NCBI GenBank assembly: GCA_003645385.1
Contig: QNEY01000017.1
Coordinates: forward strand, 1 to 14,816
Direction of reading: 5' to 3'
DNA from: Gammaproteobacteria bacterium
GTDB taxonomy: Bacteria > Pseudomonadota > Gammaproteobacteria > Nitrosococcales > Methylophagaceae
DNA length: 14,816 nt
Shown here: one piece after another, positions 14,191 through 14,816 of the stretch
Position numbering within the stretch: position 1 is the stretch's first letter
Layout of the letters: the number at the start of each line of letters is the position of its first letter
Made by a program: the position numbers and the translations under genes
The notes under the pieces: model-generated
Databases searched by the model: none
Told to the model about the DNA's origin: nothing
What the model saw: only the letters and a program-made list of their open reading frames with translations

Positions 14191-14816
14191 TTATCCTAAC
14201 CAATCACGTGGTTTGAGAAAGGTTTGATACAGATCATCTTCAGGACTGCCAGTTTCTGGCTGCCAGTTATATTGCCATTTAACTAATGGTGGCAATGACA
14301 TCAAAATAGATTCGGTTCGACCGCCGGACTGTAGGCCGAATAACGTGCCGCGATCATAAACCAGATTAAATTCAACGTAGCGACCACGTCGATAAAGCTG
14401 GAAATCACGTTCACACTCACCATAAGAAGTGTCTTTTCGTTGTTGCACAATGGGTAGATAAGCCTGAGTGTAACTATCACCGACACTTTTCATAAAGTTA
14501 AAACAACGCTCAAAGCCACCTTCATTTAAATCATCGAAAAATAAGCCACCGACTCCACGAGGTTCATTACGATGCTTAAGGAAAAAGTATTCATCGCACC
14601 ATTTTTTGTAACGCGCATAAACATCTTCACCAAAAGGATCACAGGCTGATTTTGCAGTTTGGTGCCAAGCAACGACATCTTGTTCGAAACCATAATAGGG
14701 TGTTAAATCGTAACCACCGCCAAACCACCAAATAGGCTCTTCCCCTTCTTTTTCGGCAATAAAAAAACGTACATTGGCATGTGATGTGGGGACATAAGGA
14801 TTATGAGGGTGAATAA
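14191..14816 (-). CDS. hemF: Oxygen-dependent coproporphyrinogen III oxidase (5' truncated by window edge)
   Basis: HemF oxidatively decarboxylates two propionates of coproporphyrinogen III to vinyl groups using molecular oxygen, yielding protoporphyrinogen IX. The frame is open to the right window edge (first full codon at 14814), so about the last 207 of an expected 300 residues are visible. Conserved segments run in order: HPHNPYVPTSHANVRFF, WWFGGGYDLTPYYGF, PFGEDVYARYKKWCDEYFFLKHR, RGVGGLFFDD, YLPIVQQRKDTSYGE, then FQLYRRGRYVEFNLVYDRGT and FGLQSGGRTESILMSLPP. These match the E. coli HemF C-terminal two-thirds nearly throughout, and the gene ends in the typical RDW. Presence of the oxygen-dependent form suggests an organism that lives with oxygen. 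It is convergent with prfA. Confidence 0.97.
   Translation of the reverse strand, partial: IHPHNPYVPTSHANVRFFIAEKEGEEPIWWFGGGYDLTPYYGFEQDVVAWHQTAKSACDPFGEDVYARYKKWCDEYFFLKHRNEPRGVGGLFFDDLNEGGFERCFNFMKSVGDSYTQAYLPIVQQRKDTSYGECERDFQLYRRGRYVEFNLVYDRGTLFGLQSGGRTESILMSLPPLVKWQYNWQPETGSPEDDLYQTFLKPRDWLG

Noticed and set aside
1..14816. Mobile element, CRISPR array, phage or defence locus
   Set aside because: I saw no transposase, integrase, regularly spaced repeats, terminal inverted repeats or att-like duplications at the two tRNA genes; the window is conserved chromosomal backbone.

Overview
This window is an AT-rich stretch of a gammaproteobacterial chromosome made almost entirely of conserved housekeeping genes. 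The evidence for the group is the gene order hemA-prfA with a divergent lipoprotein-lolB-ispE-tRNA-Gln-prs-rplY-pth-ychF series. Part of this order is known from E. coli (ychF, pth, prs, ispE, lolB, hemA, prfA), and the TPR lipoprotein next to lolB is known from Pseudomonas. The two tRNAs have gammaproteobacterial sequences with encoded CCA ends, and IspE, Pth, YchF and HemF all match gammaproteobacterial forms. The low GC and the PilZ-like orphan suggest a Thiotrichales or Methylophaga-like relative, but I cannot fix the genus.

Left part (1-4428, plus strand): the 3' end of a Y-family translesion DNA polymerase gene; a lipoprotein lytic transglycosylase with three LysM repeats (mltD), preceded by a promoter with a perfect -10 box; the wobble-base 2'-O-methyltransferase trmL, two bases downstream on a TTG start; and a 518-residue protein of unknown function with a PilZ-like C-terminal domain.

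Middle part (4518-11690, minus strand, read right to left): a TPR lipoprotein resembling LbcA, then lolB, ispE, tRNA-Gln(TTG), prs, rplY (long L25/CTC form), pth, ychF and an elongator tRNA-Met(CAT) with its own strong promoter. The first three genes are joined by GTGA stop-start overlaps, which also settle the starts of lolB and ispE. A 149-base divergent gap separates this series from hemA.

Right part (11840-14816): hemA and prfA form a tight plus-strand pair. They meet hemF, on the minus strand and cut by the window edge, with only 8 bases between stop codons. prmC, which often follows prfA, is absent at that position.

The themes are envelope maintenance (MltD, LolB, LbcA-like lipoprotein), translation (TrmL, L25, Pth, YchF, RF1, two tRNAs), heme synthesis (HemA, HemF), isoprenoid synthesis (IspE) and PRPP supply (Prs). 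I found no mobile element, CRISPR array, defence locus or clearly new system. The best leads are the PilZ-like orphan, the LbcA-like lipoprotein sharing the window with a peptidoglycan hydrolase, and several small regulatory structures.
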